From a virus, in IMG/VR virus record IMGVR_UViG_3300047321_000797, positions 1-33,790 of that record: a stretch of DNA of 33,790 nucleotides. One strand, given 5' to 3'. The translations under genes were made by a program, and so were the position numbers. The number at the start of each line of letters is the position of its first letter. Positions within the stretch are counted from its first letter, which is position 1. Shown one piece after another: positions 12,522-20,056 of this stretch. The notes beneath the pieces were generated by a model. The model was not told where the DNA came from. It worked only from the letters and a program-made list of their open reading frames with translations, and did no database searches.

Positions 12522-13388
12522 ATGCGGAAGACCGTCTCGATTGAAGTTGCCGATTACTCGGACTCCAGCCTGCCTACCAATGCAAGTGACCTTCTCGCGT
12601 TCTGGGAAGCGGAACTGCATAAGGTTCCGGCTGAGTTTCGGGAGTCGGCAGAGATCAAGCGGTTCAACGCGAGTTATGAAGGTGACTGGGACGAGTGGCG
12701 CACCACGTTGGAGTACTCCCGCCTTGAAACGGCAGAGGAGCAATCTGAGCGTGAAGCGAGAGCCGCGAATGCGGGAATCCGAATTCTGTTCGGCAATGAG
12801 CAAATAGAGCTAAGGCGAGACGGCCATGTGGTTATCCGCATGGGCAATATCGATAAGCCTTTCGTTGTTTCGGGCGATCAGGTCTTCATCAACGATGCCT
12901 TGGTCAAGGGTGCTGTCGTGACGGCACTGAGCAACACATTACCGGGTTATGCGGTAAAGGCTGCAGTCTCTACCGCCGGCCAAGCTTATGTCGCAGGTTT
13001 TGGGGTAGGCCAGGCCGATGACGGTAAGTGTGCTGCACACGCCACATCAGCGCTTACAGCGAGGGTAACTGGCGAAAAAAAAGATGCGACCAGCGATTTC
13101 GAGAAGGCTCTGGCCGAGGGAGATGCCGGAAAGATCCTGGACATGCTCGCGGGAACCATCAGCGAAACCAAGCTTGGCCAGGAACTGACTGCCCAGATCG
13201 ACAGAATTGAAAAGGCGGATTTGCGAGTTGTCCAAACTCTATCCTGCAGATTGTCGGCTTTGGAAGTCACTCTGGCCGCCCGGGCTGCGATGATCGATCA
13301 GATCCAAACAAAGATCGAAACGGAAGAGCAGATCCGAAACGCCATTGTTCGCGAGCTACGCCCTGGTGGCTTGCTGCATCGGCGCTGA
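12522..13388 (+). CDS. stand-alone protein with tail-tip (J/DUF1983-like) segments
   Basis: A 288-residue protein that I cannot assign fully. Residues about 105-165 (DKPFVVSGDQVFINDALVKG; STAGQAYVAGFGVG) look like the DUF1983 region found at the C-terminus of lambda J-type host-specificity proteins. Residues 204-229 (KILDMLAG, ISETKLGQEL, then two spaced Ile) align at 14 of 26 positions with residues 823-848 of the J protein in this window. The C-terminus ELRPGG also occurs at the end of the tape measure protein. Residues 1-90 are acidic and unrelated to these. The start at 12522 has GGAG 6 nt upstream; an earlier frame opening at 12423 would include the terminator. It sits in the lysis region, far from the tail genes, and its role is unknown. 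Confidence 0.75.
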   Translation: MRKTVSIEVADYSDSSLPTNASDLLAFWEAELHKVPAEFRESAEIKRFNASYEGDWDEWRTTLEYSRLETAEEQSEREARAANAGIRILFGNEQIELRRDGHVVIRMGNIDKPFVVSGDQVFINDALVKGAVVTALSNTLPGYAVKAAVSTAGQAYVAGFGVGQADDGKCAAHATSALTARVTGEKKDATSDFEKALAEGDAGKILDMLAGTISETKLGQELTAQIDRIEKADLRVVQTLSCRLSALEVTLAARAAMIDQIQTKIETEEQIRNAIVRELRPGGLLHRR

Positions 13389-13409
13389 TCCGTCCACCCA
13401 ATACCAATC

Positions 13410-13429
13410 CCCGCCGTGTGCGGGTTTTT
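13410..13429 (+). terminator. rho-independent terminator before the holin
   Basis: CCCGC/GCGGG with a CGTGT loop is followed by TTTTT (13425-13429). It lies between the J-like gene and the holin and would separate their expression unless Q is active. Confidence 0.78.
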
Positions 13430-13462
13430 CATTTTTCCGATCCCGAAAGGGTGGTCTGTCGG

Positions 13463-13792
13463 ATGTCGACGAACATGCCAGAAAAAACACCTGACTTCTG
13501 GGCGCACGTCTGGCTGATCCTCTCTACGCCGCTTTGGCAGGGGGCAATCATGGCCGCAACCATCTCGATGCTTCGTGTGCTCTATGAGGGCAAGGAAGCG
13601 AACAAGTGGCGCGTGATGCTGGAGGCGTTGATGTGCGGCGGTCTGAGCCTGTCGGCCAGTAGCGTGATTGAGTGGATGGCTTGGCCGTCCAGCCTGTCAG
13701 TCGGCGCCGGCGGTGCGATTGGTTTCATCGGCGTTACCGCGATCCGGGAACTGATCATCAAGTTCCTCGGCCGCAAGACGGAGACGCTATGA
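13463..13792 (+). CDS. phage holin, lambda-type (Phage_holin_3 family)
   Basis: Small inner-membrane protein of 109 residues that would permeabilise the membrane to start lysis. Three hydrophobic segments are visible: about 12-38 (VWLILSTPLWQGAIMAATIS), 48-72 (MLEALMCGGLSLSASSVIEW) and 76-100 (SLSVGAGGAIGFIGVTAI), followed by a basic tail (KFLGRKTE). The N-terminus (M)PEKTPDFWA fits the Phage_holin_3 family. I chose the ATG at 13463; an upstream ATG at 13418 lies inside the terminator hairpin. A second ATG at 13475 (MPEKTP) could give a dual-start pair. The ribosome binding site is weak for both. The stop overlaps Rz as ATGA. Confidence 0.86.
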   Translation: MSTNMPEKTPDFWAHVWLILSTPLWQGAIMAATISMLRVLYEGKEANKWRVMLEALMCGGLSLSASSVIEWMAWPSSLSVGAGGAIGFIGVTAIRELIIKFLGRKTETL

Positions 13793-14220
13793 ACCTTGAC
13801 CCCGTTGTCACCGTATCGAAGACGGCGGCCACGATGCGCGCAATTGCCGTTGCGGTTGTCATCTGCATCGTAATGGCGCTTCTGATCACCATCCAGCAGA
13901 TCCGGGTCGTCTCCCTTAGGGCCGAGGTCGCGGTCGAGGCTAAAGCCAAGCAGGACGCATTGGCCGCCAACACGGAAAGCCAAGCCACGATCACCACCCT
14001 GCGTGCCGAGGCTGCGCGAAACGTTGCCTACCAGGCTGACCTCAATAACCGGCTCAAGGCCAGCGAACAGAAAGCCCTGAAGGCGAGGAAAGACTTTGAA
14101 GACCTCAAGCGCAAAAGCCCGGCTGTTCGCAAGTGGGCTGATCAGCCTCTGCCTGACGGCCTGCGCGGCAAGCCAGCCAGCACCGGTAAAGACAACAACG
14201 GTAAGGCTCGAACCCCCTGA
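13789..14220 (+). CDS. Rz: Rz-like i-spanin
   Basis: A 143-residue inner-membrane spanin. A single transmembrane segment lies at about 17-37 (IAVAVVICIVMALLITIQQI), with a long Ala/Glu/Lys-rich periplasmic coiled coil after it (about 45-115) and a Pro/Gly-rich C-terminus that would meet Rz1. The spanin complex fuses inner and outer membranes in the last step of lysis. The start at 13789 overlaps the holin stop as ATGA. The o-spanin gene is embedded in its 3' half, the typical lambda arrangement. Confidence 0.9.
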   Translation: MNLDPVVTVSKTAATMRAIAVAVVICIVMALLITIQQIRVVSLRAEVAVEAKAKQDALAANTESQATITTLRAEAARNVAYQADLNNRLKASEQKALKARKDFEDLKRKSPAVRKWADQPLPDGLRGKPASTGKDNNGKARTP

Positions 14221-14368
14221 GCTGGTCCCGTGCGAACGCATCAGCAACAGTGATGAAGATCTGGCACTTAACGGCGACCTCTGGGCATTAAAGGATCGGG
14301 CAGTGAATCTGCTCGACACCTGCGCCGATCAGGTCGACGCCCAGATCCAACGCAGCAAAACGAAGTGA
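14096..14368 (+). CDS. Rz1: Rz1-like o-spanin lipoprotein, embedded and overlapping Rz
   Basis: A 90-residue outer-membrane lipoprotein read in another frame within Rz and continuing 148 nt beyond it. The signal peptide is clear (ARLFASGLISLCLTAC), with lipobox Leu20-Thr-Ala-Cys23; Ala24 at position +2 favours the outer membrane. A short Pro-containing stretch follows, as usual for Rz1. The start codon is TTG at 14096 with GAGGA (14085-14089) 6 nt upstream. The C-terminal part (about 50-90) is longer than in lambda Rz1 and helical, with two further Cys. It pairs with Rz to form the spanin. Confidence 0.9.
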   Translation: MKTSSAKARLFASGLISLCLTACAASQPAPVKTTTVRLEPPELVPCERISNSDEDLALNGDLWALKDRAVNLLDTCADQVDAQIQRSKTK

Positions 14369-14375
14369 GCCAACA

Positions 14376-14624
14376 ATGAAACTGATCTTGAAGCAGATCC
14401 CGCCGCAGATCGACGTGACCAGTGTGAGTGACCAGTCGCCTCGTCATGCTCCCGGAAAGCCAGATGAGCGCGCTCTCTTCGGGTTGTTCACTGAAGCAGG
14501 CGAAATGCTGCCCTGCCAAGTGAGCACGACCCTGCACAGTGAGGCAGGTGGCGGCATGCCCAAGCTCACTGTGACATTCAACGTCAACGGCAGAGACCTG
14601 ATCGTCGAAGGTCACAGCGCTTAG
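14376..14624 (+). CDS. small hypothetical phage protein
   Basis: An 82-residue protein that I do not recognise. The second half (EMLPCQVSTTLHSEAGGGMP, KLTVTFNVNGRDLIVEG) is strand-rich and looks like a small beta domain ending in a hairpin. It starts 7 nt after Rz1 and belongs to the string of tiny genes between lysis and packaging. A short inverted repeat AGCGC-TTA-GCGCT overlaps its stop codon (14616-14628). Confidence 0.72.
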   Translation: MKLILKQIPPQIDVTSVSDQSPRHAPGKPDERALFGLFTEAGEMLPCQVSTTLHSEAGGGMPKLTVTFNVNGRDLIVEGHSA

Positions 14625-14676
14625 CGCTACGAATTCAAATGCGCCCATTTCGTGGCGCGTCCATCGGAGCACCACC

Positions 14677-14895
14677 ATGCCCAGAGCACCGAAAGCCGTA
14701 CCCCAATCACCGGCCCCAGCCCCAGCCCCAGAAGCCGCGCCAGTGGTCGACGTGAACGCCGAGGTCGGCCATCTCGACCGGGCCATCACCACCGCAATCA
14801 ATACGGCAAAGGCGGGCGGTTTGCCCAATGGCTATGTCGTCGCAGTGCTTCACGCTCTTGCACTCAAGGAGACTCAGCGGTTGCTGGGGCAGTGA
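14677..14895 (+). CDS. small Ala/Pro-rich hypothetical protein
   Basis: A 72-residue protein with a disordered Ala/Pro-rich N-terminus (APKAVPQSPAPAPAPEAAPV) and a helical C-terminal half (LDRAITTAINTAKAGGLPNG, then YVVAVLHALALKETQRLLG). GGAG lies 8 nt before the ATG. No family is recognised. The N-terminal tether with a compact helical end suggests a binding partner, but there is no evidence for which. Confidence 0.7.
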   Translation: MPRAPKAVPQSPAPAPAPEAAPVVDVNAEVGHLDRAITTAINTAKAGGLPNGYVVAVLHALALKETQRLLGQ

Positions 14896-14899
14896 CACC

Positions 14900-15103
14900 A
14901 TGAAAATCACCGTCAACAATTTGTTCGGCGCTGTAGTCATTGAGCTTCTGTCTGGTCGCCGTGTTGTCCACCGCGAGCGCTTCGAGGGCAAGACCACTTC
15001 GCCGTACACCAGATCGATCCGCCCGGCAGTGGCGTTCGATGCACACCGTGCCGTGACCAACCTGAATCGGGACGACCGCTTCACTTACGAAGTGGAGGCG
15101 TGA
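14900..15103 (+). CDS. small hypothetical protein
   Basis: A 67-residue protein, strand-rich in its first 35 residues (MKITVNNLFGAVVIELLSGR) and basic overall. I chose the ATG at 14900, which lies 5 nt after the preceding gene; an upstream in-frame ATG at 14828 would overlap that gene by 68 nt. No family is recognised. It ends directly at the start of the next gene (TGA then ATG). Confidence 0.65.
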   Translation: MKITVNNLFGAVVIELLSGRRVVHRERFEGKTTSPYTRSIRPAVAFDAHRAVTNLNRDDRFTYEVEA

Positions 15104-15262
15104 ATGGCCCGCGTCGAGATGAAGATCACCGTCAAGCGCGCCTGGTGGGTGCTGCCCTATCTCTACACCGTAGTTTGGTTCAGTGAGGTGACTGGACTCT
15201 TGCCCGACCTCGACAGGTTAGTCGCCTTTGCGCAGCGCGGTTATAGCGTAGAGGTGAACTGA
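15104..15262 (+). CDS. 52-residue hypothetical protein
   Basis: A short gene with ATG immediately after the preceding TGA and with its TGA overlapping the next ATG (TGATG). The protein MARVEMKITVKRAWWVLPYL and the following TVVWFSEVTGLLPDL is basic then hydrophobic, with a possible membrane-associated stretch at about 14-33. I believe I have seen similar proteins at this place in Pseudomonas phages, always without function. Confidence 0.7.
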   Translation: MARVEMKITVKRAWWVLPYLYTVVWFSEVTGLLPDLDRLVAFAQRGYSVEVN

Positions 15263-15429
15263 TGGCCTGCACCGGCTGCGCCGCACGGCGAGCACGGGCC
15301 GCGAAGTGGTTTGCCATTGCAGCAGATCGAGCCCGCTCTCTGATCAAGCGCACCGAGAAGCCCGATGCCAACCCGCCCGAAGCGACACCAACCGTCAGCG
15401 CCGGCCACACCCCAGCACAAGACGCCTGA
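15262..15429 (+). CDS. 55-residue Cys-containing hypothetical protein
   Basis: A short ORF beginning MACTGCAARRARAAKWFAIA; Cys3 and Cys6 form a CxxC. The rest is basic and helical, then Pro/Ala-rich. Start overlaps the preceding stop as TGATG; its last 65 nt overlap the HNH gene in another frame. The overlaps and codon pattern support a real gene, though only one CxxC is present, too few for a full zinc site unless it dimerises. Confidence 0.6.
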   Translation: MACTGCAARRARAAKWFAIAADRARSLIKRTEKPDANPPEATPTVSAGHTPAQDA

Positions 15430-15697
15430 ACAGGCGCGCGGCACCAGCAGCCAGCGCGGATACAACTACCGATGGCAGCAGTCACGCAAGGGCTTCCTCG
15501 CCAAGCATCCACTGTGCGCTGAATGCCAGCGTCAGGGACGCGTCACAGCAGCCACTGACGTTGATCACATCATCCCGCATCGAGGCGACAACGACCTGTT
15601 CTGGGACCGCTCGAACTGGCAGGGCCTATGCCATCCATGCCATTCGGTGAAGACCGCGACAGAGGACGGCGGATTTGGCAATGCCCGGCGCCGCTGA
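15365..15697 (+). CDS. HNH endonuclease of the packaging module
   Basis: A 110-residue HNH nuclease. Zinc ligands are Cys51-x-x-Cys54 (PLCAECQ) and Cys89-x-x-Cys92 (GLCHPCHSVK); the active site has Asp67-His68 (DVDHIIPH), Asn84 and His93. In HK97-like phages an HNH protein encoded next to TerS stimulates the terminase to cut cos, and the position here, just before the probable cos region and TerS, fits. The first 30 residues are Pro/Gln/Arg-rich and probably flexible. Confidence 0.93.
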   Translation: MPTRPKRHQPSAPATPQHKTPEQARGTSSQRGYNYRWQQSRKGFLAKHPLCAECQRQGRVTAATDVDHIIPHRGDNDLFWDRSNWQGLCHPCHSVKTATEDGGFGNARRR

Positions 15698-15730
15698 TGT
15701 GGCACGCCGATCCCCCTACGGGAATTCGAC

Positions 15731-15845
15731 CGTTCATCTGAATTGAGAACGAATCTCATCTGAATCGCACCGAAATGGTGCGTTAGGCTGGCCCTATCGA
15801 TGGGGGAGGGGTGAAAGTCTGGGGCTTTTGGCTTCCAGACCGCGC
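15731..15845. other. probable cos/TerS-binding region
   Basis: This 203-nt gap between HNH and TerS has no gene. It contains a direct repeat TCATCTGAAT (15734-15743 and 15756-15765, 22 bp apart), a hairpin CGCACC-GAAAT-GGTGCG (15766-15782), a G-rich tract TGGGGGAGGGGTGAAAGTCT (15801-15820) and an inverted repeat GTCTGG/CCAGAC (15817-15822, 15835-15840). A G-rich tract followed by GAAAGTCTGG just before TerS is what I recall from cos sites of HNH-encoding phages with 3' overhangs. The exact nick positions cannot be read from sequence. Confidence 0.6.
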
Positions 15846-15900
15846 CCGAGGCTTTTTTTCGCACAGTCATAATTAGGATTTGAAAATAGAAGGTTGAGAT

Positions 15901-16323
15901 ATGACCCGAGGACGGAAGCCAACGGCGCCGCACCTCAAGGTTCTGGCCGGTACCACGCGCCCAGATCGCGAGGAGAAAGACGCGCCAGAGTTCGACCTGA
16001 TTGAAGATTTTCCAGAGCCGCCCCAGCACCTGAACTCGGATGGCGCCGAAATGTGGCGCAACCTCGGGCGACAGCTCGTCAGCGCCAAGGTACTGCAGGT
16101 CGTCGACCTGTATTCGCTCGAACAACTTTGCCACGCCTGGCAGTGCTTCCGAAAAAAAGCCAAGGCCGACATGGAATCCACCGCGGCTGAAACGACGGCT
16201 CTGAAAGCGCTGTTTTCGGAATTCGGCATGACCCCAGCAAGTCGTCGCAAGGTTTCTTCGGGCGGAACAGAGAACAAGGGCAATCCTTTCGCCGGTAACG
16301 GCCGCAAGCAAGGTGCCAAATAA
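15901..16323 (+). CDS. terS: terminase small subunit, P27 family
   Basis: A 140-residue DNA-recognition subunit of the packaging motor. The N-terminus (RGRKPTAPHLKVLAGTTRPD) and FPEPPQHLNSDGAEMWRN are signatures of the P27-type small terminase; a helical core (QLVSAKVLQVVDLYSLEQLC) and a flexible Gly/Ser/Lys-rich C-terminus follow. It would bind the cos region just upstream and hand DNA to TerL. Its mRNA starts after the 203-nt gap. The upstream bases include AGAAGG at a fitting distance. Confidence 0.92.
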   Translation: MTRGRKPTAPHLKVLAGTTRPDREEKDAPEFDLIEDFPEPPQHLNSDGAEMWRNLGRQLVSAKVLQVVDLYSLEQLCHAWQCFRKKAKADMESTAAETTALKALFSEFGMTPASRRKVSSGGTENKGNPFAGNGRKQGAK

Positions 16324-16350
16324 TCGATTCACCCGGTCGTTGGAGTAGGA

Positions 16351-18105
16351 ATGCGTGACTTCGTAAAGATCGCGACTGACTACGCCAAGGCCGCAGTAGC
16401 TGATAAGAAGCGAAAAAAGCACGGAAAGCTGATACGCCAGGCGGCACAGCGCTTTCTTGATGACCTCAAACGGGCGAAAAAGAAAGACTGCCCGTTCATG
16501 TTTGACCCGTGGCACGCGAACGATCCTTGCGACTTCATCGAAAAACTGCACCACGTTGAAGGCAAGTGGGAGAAACCCACGATCGTGATGCACGCGTCCC
16601 ACGTTTTCTTCGTCGTCCAGCTCTTCGGGTTTCGAAAGCGCGAAGCCGTCTTCACCGAAGGCTGGGGCGGCGACGGGATGTTCCACCCGCGTCGATTCAC
16701 CTCGGCCCTGTTCGCTGTTGCGCGGAAAAACGCGAAGAGCACGCTGTCGTCGGCCATCTTGCTGTATTGCGAGTGCTGCGAACCGGAAGAGGGCGCGCAG
16801 ATAGTCAGTGCTGCAACCACGTTCGGCCAGGCCGCGATCATCTTCAACGCTGCCAAGCGGATGACAGAAAAGAATGCGGACCTGCGCGAGTATTTCGGTC
16901 TTGAGGTATGGGCAAAATCGATCAGCCGGGCCGAAACCGGTGCCAGTTTCAAGCCGATCCATGCAAAGGCCTCCACCCAGGACGGCCTGAACCCCTCGCA
17001 TGTGGGGCTCGACGAGATCCACGCGCACAAAACAGCGGACCTACTCAACGTATTGCAGTCGGCTGCCGGCGCCCGGGGCAACCCGCTGTGGCTGTTCACG
17101 ACCACTGAGGGTTACACGAACCCTGGGCCGTGGGCTGAGATCAGGATGTTCGCCAAAAAGCTGCTCGCTGGGCTGTTCGGCCACACGGCTGACCATTACC
17201 TGGTCGTCTTTTACGCGGTCGATGACGAGGACAAGACCCTCGGGATCAAGGCCGATGAGGAGTTCGACGAACGCTGCTGGATCAAAGCCAACCCGCTGAT
17301 GGATGTGAACCCACACCTGCTCGCGGCGATCCGGAAAGAGGCGGTTGAGGCGAAGCAGATGCCGTCGAAGATGGCTGAGTTTCGAATCAAAAGGCTGAAT
17401 CGGCCGGCATCAACTGCTGACGGCTGGATCGACCTCAACAAGTGGCAGCAATGCGGCGGCGAGGTTGACCTCGACTGGCTGGCTGATTTCCCTTGCTGGG
17501 GCGGGCTCGATCTTGCGTCGACAACCGACCTCACCAGCTTCCGCCTGATCTGGAACGTCGACGGTGTCATCTATACGTATGCCTGGCGCTGGGCGCCGGA
17601 AAGCGCGGTCGCGTTCCGTACAGAGCGCGGCACCGTTCCTTACGCATCGTGGGTTGAATCTGGACTGCTCAAGCAGACCGAGGGCGACGTCACCGACTAT
17701 GCCGTGATCGAAGCGGACGTAAAGGCCGCGAACGAGCGCTTCAACATTCAGGCAATCGGCTACGACAAATGGAACGCTTCAGACCTGGTGAACCGGCTGG
17801 TCGCCGGCGACATTCCGATGGTCGAGTTCATCCAGGGGCCGAAGTCCTACCACCCCGCGATGCAGGTTTTGGAGCGTGCCTACATCTCCGGCCAGTTTGC
17901 GCACGGCGCTGACCCGCTTTTGAACTGGTGCGCCTCGAACCTGATCGCACGCCGGGACGACAACATGAATATGGCGCCGGATAAGAAACGATCCGCAGAC
18001 AAGATTGACGACATGACCGCTTTGCTGATGGCAATTGGTGTCTCTGGCGCCAGTCCGGACGACGTCAATGTCGATGACTTCCTCTCTAGACCAATGAGTA
18101 TGTAA
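16351..18105 (+). CDS. terL: terminase large subunit
   Basis: ATPase-nuclease of DNA packaging, 584 residues. The ATPase part has a non-classical Walker A ARKNAKST (residues 124-131, Lys129) and Walker B HVGLDE (217-222, Glu222), followed by motif III-like LFTTTEG. The RNase H-like nuclease part shows acidic residues Asp387 (GGLDLASTTDLT), Asp472 (GYDKWNASDL) and Asp553/554 (KIDDMTALLMA). This is the HK97 gp2/Terminase_1 type that works with P27 TerS and an HNH protein. Its TAA overlaps the portal ATG by one base. Confidence 0.96.
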   Translation: MRDFVKIATDYAKAAVADKKRKKHGKLIRQAAQRFLDDLKRAKKKDCPFMFDPWHANDPCDFIEKLHHVEGKWEKPTIVMHASHVFFVVQLFGFRKREAVFTEGWGGDGMFHPRRFTSALFAVARKNAKSTLSSAILLYCECCEPEEGAQIVSAATTFGQAAIIFNAAKRMTEKNADLREYFGLEVWAKSISRAETGASFKPIHAKASTQDGLNPSHVGLDEIHAHKTADLLNVLQSAAGARGNPLWLFTTTEGYTNPGPWAEIRMFAKKLLAGLFGHTADHYLVVFYAVDDEDKTLGIKADEEFDERCWIKANPLMDVNPHLLAAIRKEAVEAKQMPSKMAEFRIKRLNRPASTADGWIDLNKWQQCGGEVDLDWLADFPCWGGLDLASTTDLTSFRLIWNVDGVIYTYAWRWAPESAVAFRTERGTVPYASWVESGLLKQTEGDVTDYAVIEADVKAANERFNIQAIGYDKWNASDLVNRLVAGDIPMVEFIQGPKSYHPAMQVLERAYISGQFAHGADPLLNWCASNLIARRDDNMNMAPDKKRSADKIDDMTALLMAIGVSGASPDDVNVDDFLSRPMSM

Positions 18106-19373
18106 TGGCCGATACCGACTACAGCATCGACTTGCGTACGCGCAGTCCCTTCTGGGCGCGTATGGCGAGCTTCTTCGTCGGCGGCCGCCTAACCTCCCCA
18201 GATAAGGGGTCGCAGACGGGCCCTGTATCAGCTTCCGGAGTCGTGGGCGATTCGGTCGTCAACGACGAGCGCTCGCTGCAGATATCCACTGTTTTCGCTT
18301 GCGTGCGGCTGATCTCCAGTGTCACCGCCTGCATGCCTCTGGACGTATTCGAGACTAAAGGCGACGACCGGACCAAGGCGCCCCTGACAAACCCGCTCGC
18401 GCGACTCCTGCGGTACATGCCAAACCAGTACATGACGGCTTTCGACTTCCGTGTCGCCATGACCATGCAGCTCTGCTTCTACGGAAACGCCTATGCCCTG
18501 ATTGAGCGCAACGCGGCGGGGGATGTGATCAGCCTTATTCCGCTGCTGTCGGTGAACATGGACGTCAGGTTGGAAGGTAAGCGAGTGGTTTACCGCTACA
18601 AGCGCGACACGGAGTACGCCGAATTCAGGCAAAGCGAGATTTTTCATCTCAAGGGATTTGGCTTCAACGGCTTGGTCGGGCTTTCGCCGATTGCATTTGG
18701 GGCCAAAACTGCCGGTGTCGCGGTCGCGATGGAAGACCAGCAGCGAGACTTTTACGCCAATGGCGCGAAGTCGCCGCAGATCCTCTCGACCGGCGACAAA
18801 ACCTTGAGCGATAAGCAGCGCAACCAACTGGATGAGAACTTCAAGGAGATATCAGGCGGGCCGGTGAAGAAGCGCCTTTGGATCCTCGAGGCAGGATTCA
18901 CTACGCAGCCGATCGGGGTCAGTCCTCAAGACGCAGAGACGATGGCGGCTCGAAAATTTCAGGTTAGCGAGCTGGCGCGGTTCTTCGGCGTACCGCCGCA
19001 CCTGGTGGGCGACGTCGAGAAATCGACGAGCTGGGGATCTGGCATCGAGCAGCAGAATCTCGGCTTTCTCCAGTACACACTCGACGCATACCTGGAAATT
19101 TGGGAGACCTGCATCGTGCGCTGGCTAGTAAAACCCGCCGATCTGGGCAAGGTCCACGCGGAACACAATCGCGACGGGCTGCTCAGCGGTGACTCTACGG
19201 CACGGGCGAACTACATGAAGACGCTGGTCGACACCGGCTTGCTCACCATCAACGAAGGACGTCGAGTGAACAACAAGCCTCCGCTTCCGGGTGGTGATGT
19301 GGCCACGCGTCAATCCCAAAACGTGCCCCTTGATCAACTTGGCAAAACGAACCCCGCCCCTCGCGGGGTTTAG
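18105..19373 (+). CDS. portal protein, HK97 family
   Basis: A 422-residue portal, close in length to HK97 gp3. Typical features are the N-terminal segment with VSTVFACVRLIS-like sequence (LQISTVFACVRLISSVTACM), NPLARLLRYMPNQYMTAFDF, LCFYGNAYALIERN, and the C-terminal FFGVPPHLVGDVEKSTSWGS with the following QQNLGFLQYTL. Twelve copies would form the vertex ring through which DNA enters and to which TerL docks. The last codons lie within a strong hairpin (19350-19370) that spans the stop codon region. Confidence 0.96.
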   Translation: MADTDYSIDLRTRSPFWARMASFFVGGRLTSPDKGSQTGPVSASGVVGDSVVNDERSLQISTVFACVRLISSVTACMPLDVFETKGDDRTKAPLTNPLARLLRYMPNQYMTAFDFRVAMTMQLCFYGNAYALIERNAAGDVISLIPLLSVNMDVRLEGKRVVYRYKRDTEYAEFRQSEIFHLKGFGFNGLVGLSPIAFGAKTAGVAVAMEDQQRDFYANGAKSPQILSTGDKTLSDKQRNQLDENFKEISGGPVKKRLWILEAGFTTQPIGVSPQDAETMAARKFQVSELARFFGVPPHLVGDVEKSTSWGSGIEQQNLGFLQYTLDAYLEIWETCIVRWLVKPADLGKVHAEHNRDGLLSGDSTARANYMKTLVDTGLLTINEGRRVNNKPPLPGGDVATRQSQNVPLDQLGKTNPAPRGV

Positions 19374-19377
19374 TTTT
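19350..19377 (+). terminator. hairpin at the end of the portal gene, possible terminator
   Basis: An 8-bp stem AACCCCGC/GCGGGGTT with a 5-nt loop (19350-19370) is followed by TAGTTTTT. It covers the last portal codons. TGGAG, the ribosome binding site of the protease gene, follows at 19380-19384. It could lower transcription after the portal or protect the mRNA end. Confidence 0.68.
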
Positions 19378-19391
19378 TCTGGAGTCAGCAA

Positions 19392-20054
19392 ATGTCCAAC
19401 ATTCAAAAGACCATTGCGTTCGAGCAGGCCGAAATCAAATTCGCCGGCGGTGGGACGCAGGGCATCTTCGAAGGCTATGCCAGCGTCTTCAATAAAACAG
19501 ACGCGGACGGTGACATCATCTTACCTGGAGCCTTCGCGAAGGCTCTCACCGGCCAGTCCCGCGCAGTCGCGATGTTCTTCAACCACCAGCGCAACGCCAT
19601 TCCCGTAGGCAAGTGGCTGCACCTGGAGGAAGACAGCAAAGGATTGTTGGCGCGTGGCGAGCTCACCCCCGGAAACCCCCAATCCGAAGCATTGAAATCA
19701 GCCATGCAGCACGGGACGGTCAACGGCCTTTCGGTGGGCTTTCTGGCTGGTCCGTCCGACTTCGACCGGATTTCCACAGGCATGGCGTTCAAGTCGATGC
19801 AGCGCCTGCGCGAAATCAGCATTTGCACTGAGCCGGCGAACGAGGATGCATCCATCTCCTCGCTGAAAAGTATGGATGCCATCGAATCCATTCGCGATGC
19901 GGAGCACTGGCTGAGAGATTCAGTCGGCCTTTCCAAGTCCGAAGCGCAGGCGTTGATCGCCCGCATCAAGTCCGCAGTTCGGAGCGATTCCGAAGGTGGC
20001 GAATTATCAGCGCTACTCCAGCGCATCAACTCTTTCACCCCCGCAGGAATTTAA
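19392..20054 (+). CDS. prohead maturation protease (S78/HK97 gp4 type)
   Basis: A 220-residue serine protease that removes the scaffold-like delta domain of the capsid protein and then itself. The herpesvirus-protease-like fold signature is present: EGYASVFNKTDADGDIILPG, catalytic His65 in MFFNHQRNAIPVGKW, catalytic Ser114 in TVNGLSVGF, and an acidic third residue near Glu141 in LREISICTEPAN. The C-terminal 60 residues are probably the self-removed tail. GGAG lies 7 nt before the ATG. Gene order portal-protease-capsid is that of HK97. Confidence 0.95.
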   Translation: MSNIQKTIAFEQAEIKFAGGGTQGIFEGYASVFNKTDADGDIILPGAFAKALTGQSRAVAMFFNHQRNAIPVGKWLHLEEDSKGLLARGELTPGNPQSEALKSAMQHGTVNGLSVGFLAGPSDFDRISTGMAFKSMQRLREISICTEPANEDASISSLKSMDAIESIRDAEHWLRDSVGLSKSEAQALIARIKSAVRSDSEGGELSALLQRINSFTPAGI

Positions 20055-20056
20055 TC

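Noticed and set aside
13418-13462. ATG at 13418 as holin start
   Set aside because: It lies within the terminator hairpin and adds residues unlike the family.
15565-17028. 487-codon open frame on the minus strand
   Set aside because: It runs antisense through HNH, TerS and TerL, which are certain genes. It has no family motif and reflects GC-rich codon use on the opposite strand.
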